This document shows, piece after piece, positions 26,024 to 35,028 of a stretch of 64,000 nucleotides of DNA (within the stretch, counting starts at the first letter, position 1; each line of letters opens with the position of its first letter). A program made the translations under genes and the position numbers. This DNA is from UBA2185 sp964564625 (lineage in GTDB: Bacteria > Desulfobacterota > Syntrophia > Syntrophales > UBA2185): positions 14,637-78,636 of the forward strand of contig CAZMBE010000015.1 of the NCBI GenBank assembly GCA_964564625.1. Reading direction: 5' to 3'. Under the pieces are notes generated by a model. The model did no database searches. It was not told the origin of the DNA and saw only the letters and a program-made list of their open reading frames with translations.

Positions 26024-26998
26024 TCAATCTTCCACAGCCGTCCAGCTCTTGTCCGGATTATATGAGCTCATCTCCCGGGCAACCTTCTCGGTATTCGGTC
26101 CGAGGTTCTTCTGGTAAACCTTTCCCTGTTGGTTGACGATAAAGGTCATCACCCCTGACTTGCCCCAGTTTGAGGGGAAGGCGACGAGGGCAAATCCCCC
26201 CACCATGTTACCGTTGATGATATAGTTGTATTTTCCTCCCGGCGCGTTTTTTCCCTGTTTCGTCAGTATCTTGAAATAGTAGCCATGAAACGGCGCCCGC
26301 GGCTCTTCCTTGAAGGCAGACTTTTCTTTCTTATAACCCTCGTGCCAGGCCCGTGCCACAAGCTCGCCAAAGGGACTCACTGCCTGGCCGGGTGCCGCCC
26401 TCCAGAAAAGGCCGTTTCTCTTGCCACGATCGCTCCGAAGTTTCTGTGCATACGCAAATATCCCATCGCCGTCCCAGTCCTTAAGCGTGTACTCGCGCTG
26501 CGCCTTGACATAAATCCGACAGACCAGTATGGCCGTGAGTTCATTTTCCCCGATCCGGCGGTTCAATATTTCTTCTTTGCCCGCTTCGGTATCAAAAAAC
26601 CACTGACCATCCTTTTTTACAATGGGAATCGGAAAAGGCCAGTTTTCGTTGCCTATGTGCAGGAGCACCTTTGAATCGCCCTCTTGTACAAGGATTGTTT
26701 TTTCTGCAAGGTGGCCGGCGAGTTCGTCAAATTCAGCGGCGTCCTGCACCTTGTCACCTGAATGAAGGTCTTTTCCGGAAGGCCCGAATAGCTGATCAAT
26801 TACAGCCTCGTCTTTTGCCTTGACGGCATCAACCAGAGTCTTCATGGCATCTTCAGGAGAGGAAAAGAGTCTCTGCTGAGATGCCCCGGCTGCCGGAATG
26901 CTCCACGCAAAGACAAACGCCACAGTGACCAAAAGCAGTGTGGCGGTAGCCAAACCACGCAATATATACAACAAGGATTTCTGTCCAATTGTCTCCAT
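26024..26998 (-). CDS. DUF2950-family exported protein
   Basis: A 324-residue protein with an N-terminal signal/anchor (about 12-40). The DUF2950 pattern follows: FSSPEDAMKTLVDAVKAKD, LFGPSGKDLHSGD, DGQWFFDTEAGKEEILNRRIG, DWDGDGIFAYAQK, and a C-terminal PFHGYYFKIL, GGFALVAFPSNWGKSGVMTF. Its function is unknown. It is commonly found beside DUF3300 genes, as it is here (the gene just upstream on the same strand). The ATG is preceded by six copies of AGGAA, each of which can pair with the anti-Shine-Dalgarno sequence; see the repeat entry. Confidence 0.9.
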   Translation of the reverse strand: METIGQKSLLYILRGLATATLLLVTVAFVFAWSIPAAGASQQRLFSSPEDAMKTLVDAVKAKDEAVIDQLFGPSGKDLHSGDKVQDAAEFDELAGHLAEKTILVQEGDSKVLLHIGNENWPFPIPIVKKDGQWFFDTEAGKEEILNRRIGENELTAILVCRIYVKAQREYTLKDWDGDGIFAYAQKLRSDRGKRNGLFWRAAPGQAVSPFGELVARAWHEGYKKEKSAFKEEPRAPFHGYYFKILTKQGKNAPGGKYNYIINGNMVGGFALVAFPSNWGKSGVMTFIVNQQGKVYQKNLGPNTEKVAREMSSYNPDKSWTAVED

Positions 26999-27000
26999 AG

Positions 27001-27035
27001 TTTCTTTCCTTTCCTTTCCTTTCCTTTCCTTTCCT
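27001..27035 (-). repeat. Pentanucleotide microsatellite (AGGAA x6) in the DUF2950 5' leader
   Basis: On the coding strand six perfect AGGAA units plus one AGAAA unit end two bases before the DUF2950 ATG. The tract supplies the ribosome binding site. An upstream ATG at 27042 reads through the tract in a different frame from DUF2950 with six units, but would be in frame with five or eight units. Confidence 0.9.
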
Positions 27036-27088
27036 GATTCATTAATTTCCCGGCATATGAAAATATTTTTTAAAAAGACATGAAAATG

Positions 27089-28483
27089 CTATCGACGTAA
27101 TTTGCCCTTAAAGTCATCCCTGCCCATGGGAGCATCACTTCTTGCGCCAGTCTTGCTTGCAGGTGCAGCAGAGGGACGTACCGCCGGACTGCTCTGGCGG
27201 CTTGTTTTGCCGCGAAGACTCTGTGATTTTGCTTCACTATCTCCCCTGTAGCCACCAAAGGTAACTGATGGTGTTCGTACAGGCTGCACGCGTTTGTCGG
27301 TTGGACGGGGCAGAGCAGAGCCTTTGCCGATACTGGAAATCGGCGCCGCCTTGCCCTTGCTGATATCAGGAGCCGTTGGAGCTGTATGTTTGCTGACATC
27401 CTGAACTGGTGGCGCCTTCTGTTTGCCGATACCATGAGCAGGAGGCACCGGCTGTTTGCGTATACCCGGTGTCGGCGTAACAGGCCGCGTGCCAATGTCC
27501 TGAGGGGGTTTCTTTGATGGAGTCGAAACAACACCACGGCTCTCCTTGCCGCGATTACTCAAAGAATGAGCATTACCCGTAGGTCCGAAGACCCGTGGCA
27601 AAGGCTTGGGAGATGGTGTAGATCTCCCCCTGATTTCAGGCATGCGTGTTTTCTTCGGGCCACTGGGGCCGCTGCCTGGGTGTAATGCCCGATACCTCCA
27701 TGGGCTGCCGTGCGATGCATCATGCCTCCATGTTTGGCGTATGTAAGGTCTGCTTCTATTTACATACACATTCTTTATATGAACATGGGGCTTTGCATGA
27801 TTGACCCAGCCGGGGCGGTTCCAGCCATGATAGATCACATGGTGGTGACTCCAGTCGAAGTCTAAGGTCAACCAGCCTCCAATTGCCAGACCGAAGCCAA
27901 AAGTTATGAAAGGCACTCTGCCCGGAACCCATCTCTCGACATAGACAACCGAGGGATCATACTGCGGAACGTATATATACCTGGGTTGCGCAGGGATGAT
28001 CTGGATATAGTCTCCTATAATAAGAATAGTGTGTTGACTGGTGCTCTCCAGATTACCGGCGTTTCTTGCCTGCCATCTTAGCCGCTGGATCGATCTCGTT
28101 ACATCTTCCGGCTGGCTGAGAAAAGCGTCCCCCACATCGGCTGTCCAGTCTATATGATCAGCCATCATTTTCAGAACGTCCGGGTAACGGGCAATTGCCT
28201 TGACGGATTCATCCCAGTTTTGCCGGTCAATACTTGACAGTGTCCCACCGCTTTTCAACCACGCGTGGGCATCCAGAATTTCCGCCGGATATGTCGAAGC
28301 CGGGAGCATCTGGGCCAGCAGCGGGTCAGGGTACAGTGCGATTGGCGCGATGAGGTTGTCAATCTCCTGATCCGTGTATAAGTACGCCATGGACGCACTG
28401 CTCTCTCCGGCCTGAATTGACAGGAAGGCCGAAAGCCATACAACAAAGATGAGCAGAAAGCTCTTTATGCCTCGTCTATTCAT
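27089..28483 (-). CDS. DUF3300-family exported protein with a repeat-rich C-terminus
   Basis: A 464-residue protein with a signal peptide (about 1-30) and the DUF3300 domain (about 33-200): IDNLIAPIALYPDPLLAQML, STYPAEILDAHAWL, WDESVKAIARYPDVLKMM and YVPQYDPSVVYVERW. A glycine/tryptophan/histidine-rich segment (about 195-260) follows, then a basic, proline-rich tail including six 11-residue tandem repeats. Function is unknown; the family is envelope-associated and typically adjacent to DUF2950, the next gene downstream. The tail is probably disordered. Confidence 0.9.
   Translation of the reverse strand: MNRRGIKSFLLIFVVWLSAFLSIQAGESSASMAYLYTDQEIDNLIAPIALYPDPLLAQMLPASTYPAEILDAHAWLKSGGTLSSIDRQNWDESVKAIARYPDVLKMMADHIDWTADVGDAFLSQPEDVTRSIQRLRWQARNAGNLESTSQHTILIIGDYIQIIPAQPRYIYVPQYDPSVVYVERWVPGRVPFITFGFGLAIGGWLTLDFDWSHHHVIYHGWNRPGWVNHAKPHVHIKNVYVNRSRPYIRQTWRHDASHGSPWRYRALHPGSGPSGPKKTRMPEIRGRSTPSPKPLPRVFGPTGNAHSLSNRGKESRGVVSTPSKKPPQDIGTRPVTPTPGIRKQPVPPAHGIGKQKAPPVQDVSKHTAPTAPDISKGKAAPISSIGKGSALPRPTDKRVQPVRTPSVTFGGYRGDSEAKSQSLRGKTSRQSSPAVRPSAAPASKTGARSDAPMGRDDFKGKLRR
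27294..27491 (-). repeat. 33-bp tandem repeat (six copies) inside the DUF3300 gene
   Basis: A G-I/V-G/S-K-type motif returns every 33 bases, with anchors at 27324, 27357, 27390, 27423, 27456 and 27489. It encodes diverged 11-residue units: GIRKQPVPPAH, GIGKQKAPPVQ, DVSKHTAPTAP, DISKGKAAPIS, SIGKGSALPRP, preceded by DIGTRPVTPTP. Outer limits are approximate. Confidence 0.85.
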
Positions 28484-28616
28484 TGTTTCGATTCCTTCTA
28501 GTAGTTGCCTGGATATTACAGAGGGGTTGTTTTCTCCCCGATCCCGTGGTTCAACAGGGCCCAGAGATTCACAGGATCAATCCCGTTCATATTGCCTTTC
28601 ATCTCGCCACAAAAAA

Positions 28617-30077
28617 TTATTTTCGGCGTGCACCTCCGAAGAGGGAACCGAGAACACCCCTTATGATCTGACGACCGAGCTGGCTGCCGATGGCATGGGC
28701 CGCGCTTTTCACTGCGGCGCCAAGATACCTTGCTGCATCGGACTGAGGCTCTTTGCCTTTCGTCTGTTTTTCCTGCTCCTCCTGCTCGGTCTGGGCAGCC
28801 TTCTCTTTCAATTTTTCGTAGGCACTTTCCCGGTCCACAACCTTTTCATAATGGCCATAGATTACAGACGCCCTGATCAGTTTCGCAAGCTCTTCGGGGG
28901 TTAGTGTTCCCAGCTTGCTCTTCGGGGGAAGTATCCATGCCTTTTCGACCATGGTGGGTACGCCTTTCTCATCCTGCACGGAAACAAGAGCTTCACCCAC
29001 GGCAAGCTCCAGGATCACCTTCTCCGTGGCCACCTTTGGATTGGCACGGAAGGTTTCTGCCGCTACCTTTACGGCCTTCTGATCCCTCGGGGTGAAAGCC
29101 CTGAGAGCGTGCTGGATGCGGTTGCCGAGCTGGCCGAGGACCGTGTCGGGAACATCGATTGGATTCTGCGTCACGAAGTAAACCCCCACGCCCTTGGAGC
29201 GGATGAGGCGGACGACCTGTTCAATCTTGTTTTCGAGGGCTTTCGGCACATCCTTGAAGAGGAGATGGGCTTCGTCGAAGAAGAAGACGAGCTTAGGTTT
29301 TGGAGGATCCCCCACCTCCGGCAGCTGTTCGTAGAGCTCCGCCAGAAGCCAGAGAAGGAAGGTGGCGTAAAGGTTGGGTGACTGCATCAACCTGTCTGCC
29401 GTAATGATGTTGACGACACCTTTCCCGTTCGCATCGGTCTGCATGAGATCATTAATGTCCAGGGCGGGCTCTCCGAAAAATCTGTCTCCGCCCTGTTCCT
29501 CGAGAACAAGGAGGTTTCTCTGGATGGCGCCGATGCTCGCCGTGGAGATGTTGCCGTACTCGGTCTTGAATTTGCTTGCGTTGTCTCCCGTAAACTGAAG
29601 CATGGCTCTCAAGTCTTTGAGATCGAGAAGCAGGAGACCATTGTCGTCTGCAATCTTGAAAATGGCGTTGAGGACGCCGCTCTGCGTCTCGTTGAGGTTC
29701 AAGATGCGGCTGAGAAGCAAGGGGCCCATCTCCGATACAGTGGCCCGAAGCGGGTGGCCTTTCTCTCCGAAGACGTCCCAGAAGGTGACGGGATACCCTT
29801 CGAAACTGAAGTCCTTCAAGCCAAGATCTTTGATCCTCTCGCTGACTTTCGGGTTTTCCCCTCCCGGCTGGCTGAGGGTTGCGAGATCTCCCTTCACGTC
29901 GGCCAGGAAAACGGGAACGCCGATGGAACTGAATTGTTCTGCCAGGACACGAAGCGAAACGGTCTTGCCGGTACCGGTGGCGCCTGCGATAAGACCGTGA
30001 CGGTTTGCCATTTTGGGAAGGAGGGATATTTCACCCTCGCCTTTCGCGATGGGAAGTACAGGAACTGATGATGCCAT
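28617..30077 (-). CDS. HerA/FtsK-like ATPase, DUF853 (YjgR) family
   Basis: A 486-residue P-loop ATPase with Walker A GATGTGKTVSLRVL (about 32-45), FLADVKGDLATLSQPG, a Walker B region LVFFFDEAHLLF and a motif reading GVYFVTQNPIDVPDTVLGQLGNR. This is the DUF853/YjgR branch of the HerA-FtsK superfamily. The cellular role is unknown. There is no nuclease gene beside it, so the HerA-NurA repair pair and known HerA-based defence pairs are not supported. The ATG has a GGAGG site. The next gene upstream is a small exported protein. Confidence 0.88.
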   Translation of the reverse strand: MASSVPVLPIAKGEGEISLLPKMANRHGLIAGATGTGKTVSLRVLAEQFSSIGVPVFLADVKGDLATLSQPGGENPKVSERIKDLGLKDFSFEGYPVTFWDVFGEKGHPLRATVSEMGPLLLSRILNLNETQSGVLNAIFKIADDNGLLLLDLKDLRAMLQFTGDNASKFKTEYGNISTASIGAIQRNLLVLEEQGGDRFFGEPALDINDLMQTDANGKGVVNIITADRLMQSPNLYATFLLWLLAELYEQLPEVGDPPKPKLVFFFDEAHLLFKDVPKALENKIEQVVRLIRSKGVGVYFVTQNPIDVPDTVLGQLGNRIQHALRAFTPRDQKAVKVAAETFRANPKVATEKVILELAVGEALVSVQDEKGVPTMVEKAWILPPKSKLGTLTPEELAKLIRASVIYGHYEKVVDRESAYEKLKEKAAQTEQEEQEKQTKGKEPQSDAARYLGAAVKSAAHAIGSQLGRQIIRGVLGSLFGGARRK

Positions 30078-30216
30078 GTTTTCCTCCGGAATACTTTATG
30101 CCCCCTTGCGTCTTCAGGACACGACGTGAGGGGGGAGAGGACATTTATTTCAAGGGACACGTCAAGACGGCCCCGGCGTGAAAGCAGGGCCGCCTTCGTG
30201 AACTTCACATCAGCAA

Positions 30217-30501
30217 TCACTTTTTCTTTTTGTCAGCTTTCTTGCCGGTTTCTTTTACCTCAATAGTTGCTGCTTTCATGGTGTACTCGATGGTGACCTT
30301 GGCGCCAACCTTTAATTCGCCCGTCACTTTCGTGCTCGCGTCAAGTGCGATTTCCCATTTATCTTTGCCTTTTTGAACTACTATTTTGTCTTTTGTCAAT
30401 TCGAGGACGGGACCGGTTACCTGGTAGGTATTGGGGCCTGCGGCAAATGCGATAGAAACAGAAAGCAGAAGAATTGCGATAACAAAAATGGTTCTCTTCA
30501 T
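30217..30501 (-). CDS. Small exported beta-rich protein, unknown function
   Basis: A 94-residue protein with a clear signal peptide (about 1-20, cleavage near AFAAG). It is followed by short beta-type segments (YQVTGPVLELTKDKIVVQKG, KWEIALDAST, VTIEYTMKAATIEV) and a lysine-rich tail (KKADKKKK). The pattern resembles small OB-like, DUF5666-type periplasmic proteins. A strong AAGGAGG site precedes the ATG. The 139 bases downstream contain a weak GC-rich hairpin (30168-30192) without a T-tract. Confidence 0.75.
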   Translation of the reverse strand: MKRTIFVIAILLLSVSIAFAAGPNTYQVTGPVLELTKDKIVVQKGKDKWEIALDASTKVTGELKVGAKVTIEYTMKAATIEVKETGKKADKKKK

Positions 30502-30659
30502 GGGAATTCCTCCTTGTTTTGATGTGTGTGCCTATTCTAATGGATACGTTGAAAATGTCAAGGCGAACCTTCTGTTTGTTCGATTGTGACGTTGAATAAG
30601 ATGTGATGGAGAGATCATTCTCTTCACCAAAAGGACAATTTTTATTCCCAACTCATACG

Positions 30660-32036
30660 CTATTTCCCGATGCAGAAGGTTGAGAATATCCTGTCCAGAA
30701 CCTCTTCATTGATAGTTTTTCCCGTGATTTCTCCGATAGTATCAAGGGCTTCCCGAACATCAAAGGCAGAGAATTCGGGAGAGAGATTGTTAAGGATGCT
30801 ATCTTTTGCCTTGGAAAGAAGGCCTCGAGTTTTTTCGATGGCTGATTTATGGCGGACATTGGAGACAATATAGGGAAAATGGTAATTTTCCGTATGGTCT
30901 AAAATGCGCGCATGAATGGCATCTTTAAGGGCCGGTATGCCATCGCCATGCTTTGCTGATATCCATATAGGAGGCTGCAGTTCAGGTGAAATCGCTGTTA
31001 GTTGCAGCTCATCAAGCTTGTGAGGGAGATCGGTCTTGTTGATAACAACGATATGTTTCTTCTCGCGGCTTCGGTGTATGACTTCGGTATCTTCTTCCAT
31101 CAGCATGTCACTGCCGTCAAGTAACACAATGACGACATCCGCCTGGGCAAGCTTCTCCCATACCAAATGGATGCCCTCTTTTTCGATAATATTTTCCGGT
31201 GCTCTTATGCCGGCGGTGTCGGTAATTTTTACGGGAATTCCCCTGATGTTGATAATTTCTTCGATATAATCTCTTGTTGTTCCAGGTATGGCTGTCACAA
31301 TAGCGCGCTCTTCACCAAGAAGCCTGTTCAAGAGACTCGATTTTCCCACATTTGGCCTTCCTGTGATCACGGCACTTATACCATCCCTATATGCTCTCCC
31401 TTCACGGTATGTTTTGGCAAGCTTATGAAGTTCGTCGTCAATGAAATCGATTTCCTTGGCTATCTCTGAGGGGTTGCGGAATTCCACGTCTTCATCGGTG
31501 AAGTCAATAGAGATTTCCAGAGATGCAAGTACGTCTATGATCGATGCGCGGATTTTTTCTATTTTTTCAGCTAAGTTGCCCTTGAGCTGAGAAACAGCCA
31601 TCACGAGGCCCCGTTCTGTTTTCGCTGTGGCCATATCCGCAATGGCCTCTGCCTGTGAAAGATCAATCCTGTTGTTCAGAAAGGCGCGCCGCGTGAACTC
31701 TCCCGGTTCTGCGAGGCGGGCGCCCGCCCTGATGACTTCAGCAAGTACAGACTGCAGAACAACATGACCGCCATGGCAGTTGATCTCCAGGACGTCTTCA
31801 CCTGTATAGGAGTGAGGTTTTATCATAAGAGAAATGAGAACCTCATCTATCACCGTGCCTGCTTCCGGCGAAATGATGTCCCCATAATAGAGATGATGAC
31901 TTTTGTAGTCGTCATCTCCTTTCGATGATTTGAAGAGGAGGCGGGCAATATCCCTCGATTTTGGGCCACTAATCCGTATTATGCCGATTCCTCCAGTACC
32001 GGGAGGGGTGGCTATGGCCGCTATGGTGTCTTCCAA
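30660..32036 (-). CDS. mnmE: tRNA modification GTPase MnmE (TrmE)
   Basis: A 458-residue GTPase that, with MnmG, modifies the wobble uridine of several tRNAs. It has the tetrahydrofolate-binding N-terminal domain (DTIAAIATPPGTGGIGIIRI), a helical domain split by the G domain with GRPNVGKSS near 225, DTAG and NKTD near 331, and the conserved C-terminal CIGK. It overlaps the end of jag by 16 bases. It is the last gene of the rpmH-rnpA-yidD-yidC-jag-mnmE cluster; mnmG does not follow in this window. Confidence 0.97.
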   Translation of the reverse strand: MEDTIAAIATPPGTGGIGIIRISGPKSRDIARLLFKSSKGDDDYKSHHLYYGDIISPEAGTVIDEVLISLMIKPHSYTGEDVLEINCHGGHVVLQSVLAEVIRAGARLAEPGEFTRRAFLNNRIDLSQAEAIADMATAKTERGLVMAVSQLKGNLAEKIEKIRASIIDVLASLEISIDFTDEDVEFRNPSEIAKEIDFIDDELHKLAKTYREGRAYRDGISAVITGRPNVGKSSLLNRLLGEERAIVTAIPGTTRDYIEEIINIRGIPVKITDTAGIRAPENIIEKEGIHLVWEKLAQADVVIVLLDGSDMLMEEDTEVIHRSREKKHIVVINKTDLPHKLDELQLTAISPELQPPIWISAKHGDGIPALKDAIHARILDHTENYHFPYIVSNVRHKSAIEKTRGLLSKAKDSILNNLSPEFSAFDVREALDTIGEITGKTINEEVLDRIFSTFCIGK

Positions 32037-32776
32037 GCTCCACCTTTTTTGACGGGCATGATTACAATTTTTCTGAATTCACCTTCGCCCCGGCTTTTGG
32101 TCGTCAACGATTCTTCGTTTTGCAGGGCTAGATGAATAATGCGTCGGTCATGGGCATTCATATGTCCGACAGTTAAGGCTTTCTTTGTTTTTTTTACTTT
32201 TTCTGCCAGTTTTGCAGCCAGTGCGACCAGTGAATCTTCTCTTCTTTTTCTATATTCTTCTGTATCTACTATGATCATTTTCCGGGTATCTGCATACTTG
32301 CTTATGGACTTGTTCACAATATACTGAATAGCGTCTAAGTTCTGCCCTCTTTTTCCTATAAGTAAACCACTGCCGTCCCCCTTAATGTTGAGGATGATCG
32401 CATCAGATGTTTCTTCAATGGTGACGGGACAATCGAGTTTCATCCGCAGGAGAATGCCCTCCAGGATAATTTTTGCCTTGATGGCTATGGTTTCTTCAGT
32501 GATGCTTTCCGTTTTAGTGTCTTGAGGAGCATCCGCGTGGGAAGCAGGTTTTGTTTGCACAGATTTCTGAGGTTGCTTTGCCGGTGTATCTATGGTCATA
32601 TCGAGGGACATTATGCTGGCTTTAATTTTTGCTTTTTTTGATCCCAAACCGAGAAATCCCGATGATCCGTCGGTAATGATTTCTATATTAAGCTTTTCCC
32701 TCGGTACATTGAATTCTGTGCAGGCCTTTTCAATTGCCTCGTCTATTGTTTTTCCTTCAAATTCCAAAGACTCCAT
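32021..32776 (-). CDS. jag: Jag/KhpB RNA-binding protein
   Basis: A 251-residue protein with three recognisable parts. There is a Jag-N domain (about 1-50, with FGFLGLGSKKAK-type sequence reading GFLGLGSKKAKIKA), a KH domain with SGLLIGKRGQNLDAIQYI (about 135-155), and a C-terminal R3H domain (VGHMNAHDRRIIHLAL). It binds RNA, in some species with KhpA, and influences cell envelope growth. It lies 15 bases after yidC and overlaps mnmE, in the standard order. Confidence 0.95.
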   Translation of the reverse strand: MESLEFEGKTIDEAIEKACTEFNVPREKLNIEIITDGSSGFLGLGSKKAKIKASIMSLDMTIDTPAKQPQKSVQTKPASHADAPQDTKTESITEETIAIKAKIILEGILLRMKLDCPVTIEETSDAIILNIKGDGSGLLIGKRGQNLDAIQYIVNKSISKYADTRKMIIVDTEEYRKRREDSLVALAAKLAEKVKKTKKALTVGHMNAHDRRIIHLALQNEESLTTKSRGEGEFRKIVIMPVKKGGAWKTP

Positions 32777-32791
32777 AGTTATTACCTCAAC

Positions 32792-34405
32792 TTATAGTGG
32801 CCGTTTGTTAATATAGTATTGCTGCCCGATGCTTAAGATGTTTTGAAAGAGCCAGTAAAGAACCAGACCTGATGGAAAACTTATAAACAGAAATGTGAAA
32901 AAAACGGGCATCAGCATCATGATTTTTTGTTGCATCGGGTCACCCATAGCGGGGGTCATCTTCTGCTGAATAAGCATAGTCGCCCCCATGATAATCGGTG
33001 TAATGTAATAAGGATCCTTTGCCGATAAATCCTGAATCCACCAGTAGAACGGTGCATGGCGAAGCTCGATAGAATACATGAGGGCCTTGTACAGGCCGAA
33101 GAATACCGGTATTTGAAGCACCATGGGGAGACACCCGCCCAGGGGGTTTACCTTGTGCGTTTTGTACAGTGCCATCGTTTCCTGGCTCAGCTTTGTTTTG
33201 TCATTCTTGTACTTTTCCCGGAGCTCGGCTATCTTCGGCTGAAGTTTCTGCATCTCCTTCATTGATTTGTAACTCTTATTCCCCAGGGGCCAGAATAGTA
33301 TCTTTATAATGAGGGTGAGGATAAGGATAGCAATGCCGTAGTTTTTGACATAGTCATTGAGAAACTTAAGAGAGACCAGCAGAGGCATAGCCAGCCACTT
33401 CATCCATGAGCCAAAGTCAATGGAGTTTTCAAGACCGACCCCCTGGGCTTTAAGAATATTGTGTTCCTTTGGTCCAAGATACAAAGAATAATTGAATAAC
33501 CCTGTCTGCCCGGGGGGGATAATATTTTGCGGGCCCTTGAGGTTTACGGAAACCATATTACGGGCATCAACTGAAAGGAAAAGACTTGTCAGTGTCGGGT
33601 TCTGTGGGATCATGGAGGCGATAAAATATTTGCTCTCAAACCCCGCCCAGGCTACATCGGGGCCGCGCAGTTTCCCCGATTCAATTTTATTCACCTCGTA
33701 GAGATCGACATCTTTTGCAATGAAGGAAATAGGTCCGTCATGGCCATAACTGTCTGATTCTGCCTTAGGGTCGACATACTGATACCATGAAAGGAGGGCA
33801 GTCTGGCTTATGACTCCCTTTGATAAATTATGTACTTTCACCTCCAAATCAATTGCATATTTACCCGGATAGAAAGTAAAGGTTTTTTCCACCTTCATTT
33901 CGTTCGGGTATATCTGTGTGAAGGTAAGTTTTTTGTTATCCTGGGTTTGCGTCAGATCAAGGGAACTGCTGTCTGCCGTGAATATGCTGTCCGGAAGGAT
34001 ATCCACATTTGATTCAGGAAAGGTGATACCGAGAGGTTTTTGCATGCCTTCCATAACATTGACGAGCTCGATGAGGTCGGAATTGCTGTCGAGAGTGGTG
34101 CGGTATTCTTTCAGTTTGAACGATTTCAGAGAGCCGCCTTTTGTCGTGAAGACAGCAGTATACAGAGGTGTTACAACGGTAACATCCTTCTCGGTTCCTG
34201 CAACCTTTTGAGACAGGATGGTTCTGGTCTGAGAAGGCGTTAACTGTGCCGGAGCAGTTTCTTTTACTGCCGGTGTTCCAGGAACGGGTGTTTCCTGCTG
34301 TGTGGGCTCCGGCTGTTTAGGGGGTGGCTTTGTTGCAAAAAACGCCTGCCAGGCAAAAACAACTATCAGTGACAGGACTATGGCAAGCAAGGTCCTCTTG
34401 TCCAT
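32792..34405 (-). CDS. yidC: Membrane protein insertase YidC
   Basis: A 537-residue Oxa1-family insertase of the Gram-negative type. An N-terminal helix (DKRTLLAIVLSLIVVFAWQA) is followed by a low-complexity Pro/Thr linker, a large periplasmic beta domain (about 60-340) and five C-terminal helices. The last part includes NKSYKSMKEMQKLQPKI, NPLGGCLPMVLQIPVFFGLY and FSFPSGLVLYW-type sequence. It inserts inner membrane proteins alone or with Sec. It lies between yidD and jag, 31 bases from yidD. Confidence 0.97.
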   Translation of the reverse strand: MDKRTLLAIVLSLIVVFAWQAFFATKPPPKQPEPTQQETPVPGTPAVKETAPAQLTPSQTRTILSQKVAGTEKDVTVVTPLYTAVFTTKGGSLKSFKLKEYRTTLDSNSDLIELVNVMEGMQKPLGITFPESNVDILPDSIFTADSSSLDLTQTQDNKKLTFTQIYPNEMKVEKTFTFYPGKYAIDLEVKVHNLSKGVISQTALLSWYQYVDPKAESDSYGHDGPISFIAKDVDLYEVNKIESGKLRGPDVAWAGFESKYFIASMIPQNPTLTSLFLSVDARNMVSVNLKGPQNIIPPGQTGLFNYSLYLGPKEHNILKAQGVGLENSIDFGSWMKWLAMPLLVSLKFLNDYVKNYGIAILILTLIIKILFWPLGNKSYKSMKEMQKLQPKIAELREKYKNDKTKLSQETMALYKTHKVNPLGGCLPMVLQIPVFFGLYKALMYSIELRHAPFYWWIQDLSAKDPYYITPIIMGATMLIQQKMTPAMGDPMQQKIMMLMPVFFTFLFISFPSGLVLYWLFQNILSIGQQYYINKRPL

Positions 34406-34436
34406 TTAATACCTCCACGCATCCGCGTCTGATTTT

Positions 34437-34661
34437 TTATTTAACAGGATCATACCCGCCGGGGTTAAAGGGGTGGCAGCGAAAGAGCCGCTTCAGACCG
34501 GAAAACGAACCCCTTAGCGGGCCGTATCGCCGGATTGCGGTTATCGCATATTCAGAGCAGGAGGGATAAAAACGGCAACATGGAGTAAAAAGAGGGGATA
34601 TACATATCTGGTAGACTCGAATAAAAAGGACAAGGATCTTCCCCAGAAACTGCATAAACAT
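34437..34661 (-). CDS. yidD: Membrane protein insertion efficiency factor YidD
   Basis: A 74-residue protein of the YidD family. It has an N-terminal amphipathic/hydrophobic segment (about 4-22) and the conserved cysteine cluster PCCRFYPSCSEYAITAI, then CHPFNPGGYDPV. It assists YidC-dependent insertion. AGGTG is well spaced for the ATG at 34661. Only two bases separate it from rnpA. Confidence 0.96.
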   Translation of the reverse strand: MFMQFLGKILVLFIRVYQICISPLFTPCCRFYPSCSEYAITAIRRYGPLRGSFSGLKRLFRCHPFNPGGYDPVK

Positions 34662-34663
34662 TA

Positions 34664-35011
34664 TTATGCACCTGATGTTCTGATCAAATGGCTTTCCAAC
34701 TCCCTGAATACATCATCATATTTCAAGAATGATGCATCTTTTTTTGCAATGATCACAAAGTCTTGTGAAGTTGAAAGTCTTGATGCGTGTAGTCTGAAAA
34801 ACTCTCTTACGAGACGTTTAATTCTGTTTCTTTTAACAGCACTCCCCACTTTTTTACTGACCGTAATTCCCAGTCTGCTCATCCCCATTTTATTCTTGCA
34901 TGCGATAATGGTGAAATGTTTGGAATTGCTTCGCACCCCCTGCTGATAGACGGTTACATAATCTCTTCTTTTGCGAATTCTTACTTGCTTGCGAAAGGAT
35001 TGTGTTCCCAT
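34664..35011 (-). CDS. rnpA: Ribonuclease P protein component
   Basis: A 115-residue basic protein that supports the catalytic RNA of RNase P in 5' maturation of tRNAs. The family motif VKRNRIKRLVREFFR is at about 60-74, after GITVSKKVGSA. The N-terminal RKRRDYVTVYQQG is also typical. It starts 17 bases after rpmH and is followed at once by yidD. Confidence 0.96.
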   Translation of the reverse strand: MGTQSFRKQVRIRKRRDYVTVYQQGVRSNSKHFTIIACKNKMGMSRLGITVSKKVGSAVKRNRIKRLVREFFRLHASRLSTSQDFVIIAKKDASFLKYDDVFRELESHLIRTSGA

Positions 35012-35028
35012 GGACCGCTTTTTCGGGG

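Noticed and set aside
27070..27537. A 155-codon minus-strand frame overlapping the DUF3300 3' end
   Set aside because: It is a shifted reading of the 33-bp tandem repeat; composition is Arg/Leu-rich and repetitive. The DUF3300 frame is supported by its conserved N-terminal domain.
28617..30077. HerA-like ATPase as part of an antiphage defence or HerA-NurA repair system
   Set aside because: No nuclease, SIR2-effector or other partner gene is adjacent; neighbours are small exported proteins. The sequence fits the DUF853/YjgR branch.
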